Below are positions 5,982 through 5,986 of a stretch of 5,986 bases of DNA, piece by piece. The notes beneath the pieces were generated by a model. The model saw only the letters and a list, made by a program, of their open reading frames with translations. It was not told the origin of the DNA and searched no databases. Within the stretch, counting starts at the first letter, position 1, and every line of letters begins with the position of its first letter. A program made the translations under genes and the position numbers. Source of the stretch: an uncultured Mycoplasmatota bacterium (GTDB lineage Bacteria; Bacillota_I; Bacilli_A; RF39; UBA660); assembly GCA_900554315.1 (NCBI GenBank), contig USGP01000041.1, positions 1 to 5,986 on the forward strand. The letters are read 5' to 3'.

Positions 5982-5986
5982 GTTAT

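Overview
The window is strongly AT-rich (roughly 30-35% G+C by eye). It has Bacillota-style signals: AGGAGG-type ribosome binding sites, sigma-A-like promoters with 17-bp spacers, and hairpin-plus-T-tract terminators. The gene order xerD-deoB is the one known from Bacillus subtilis (ripX-drm, followed there by pupG). All Trp codons I checked are TGG, and TGA, TAA and TAG all serve as stops, so the standard bacterial code applies. A low-GC Bacilli or related gut lineage is the best guess, but this is inference from composition and context only.

Layout. Positions 1-397 hold no gene. They carry three head-to-tail copies of an imperfectly palindromic repeat with an exact 62-bp period (153-338). 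A small cysteine-rich DUF1540 protein follows on the + strand (398-556) and ends at a bidirectional terminator (569-601). Converging on that terminator is a minus-strand operon, transcribed xerD -> deoB -> uncharacterised 323-aa gene. Its genes overlap by 11 nt or are separated by 3 nt. The last gene's stop codon lies inside the terminator hairpin.

A compact divergent promoter region (about 3633-3740) drives this operon leftward and an amidoligase-family gene followed by rarA rightward. The rarA gene ends at a second terminator (5946-5981).

Functionally the window is mostly chromosomal housekeeping. XerD resolves chromosome dimers and RarA acts at stalled replication forks. DeoB links nucleoside breakdown to the pentose phosphate pathway. 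The amidoligase probably forms amide or peptide-like bonds on an unknown substrate. The less explained parts are the 62-bp repeat array, the unknown gene where pupG sits in B. subtilis, the Ser replacing the usual Thr nucleophile in DeoB, and the stand-alone amidoligase. I see no mobile element, CRISPR array, tRNA or rRNA, and no strong case for a new multi-gene system.
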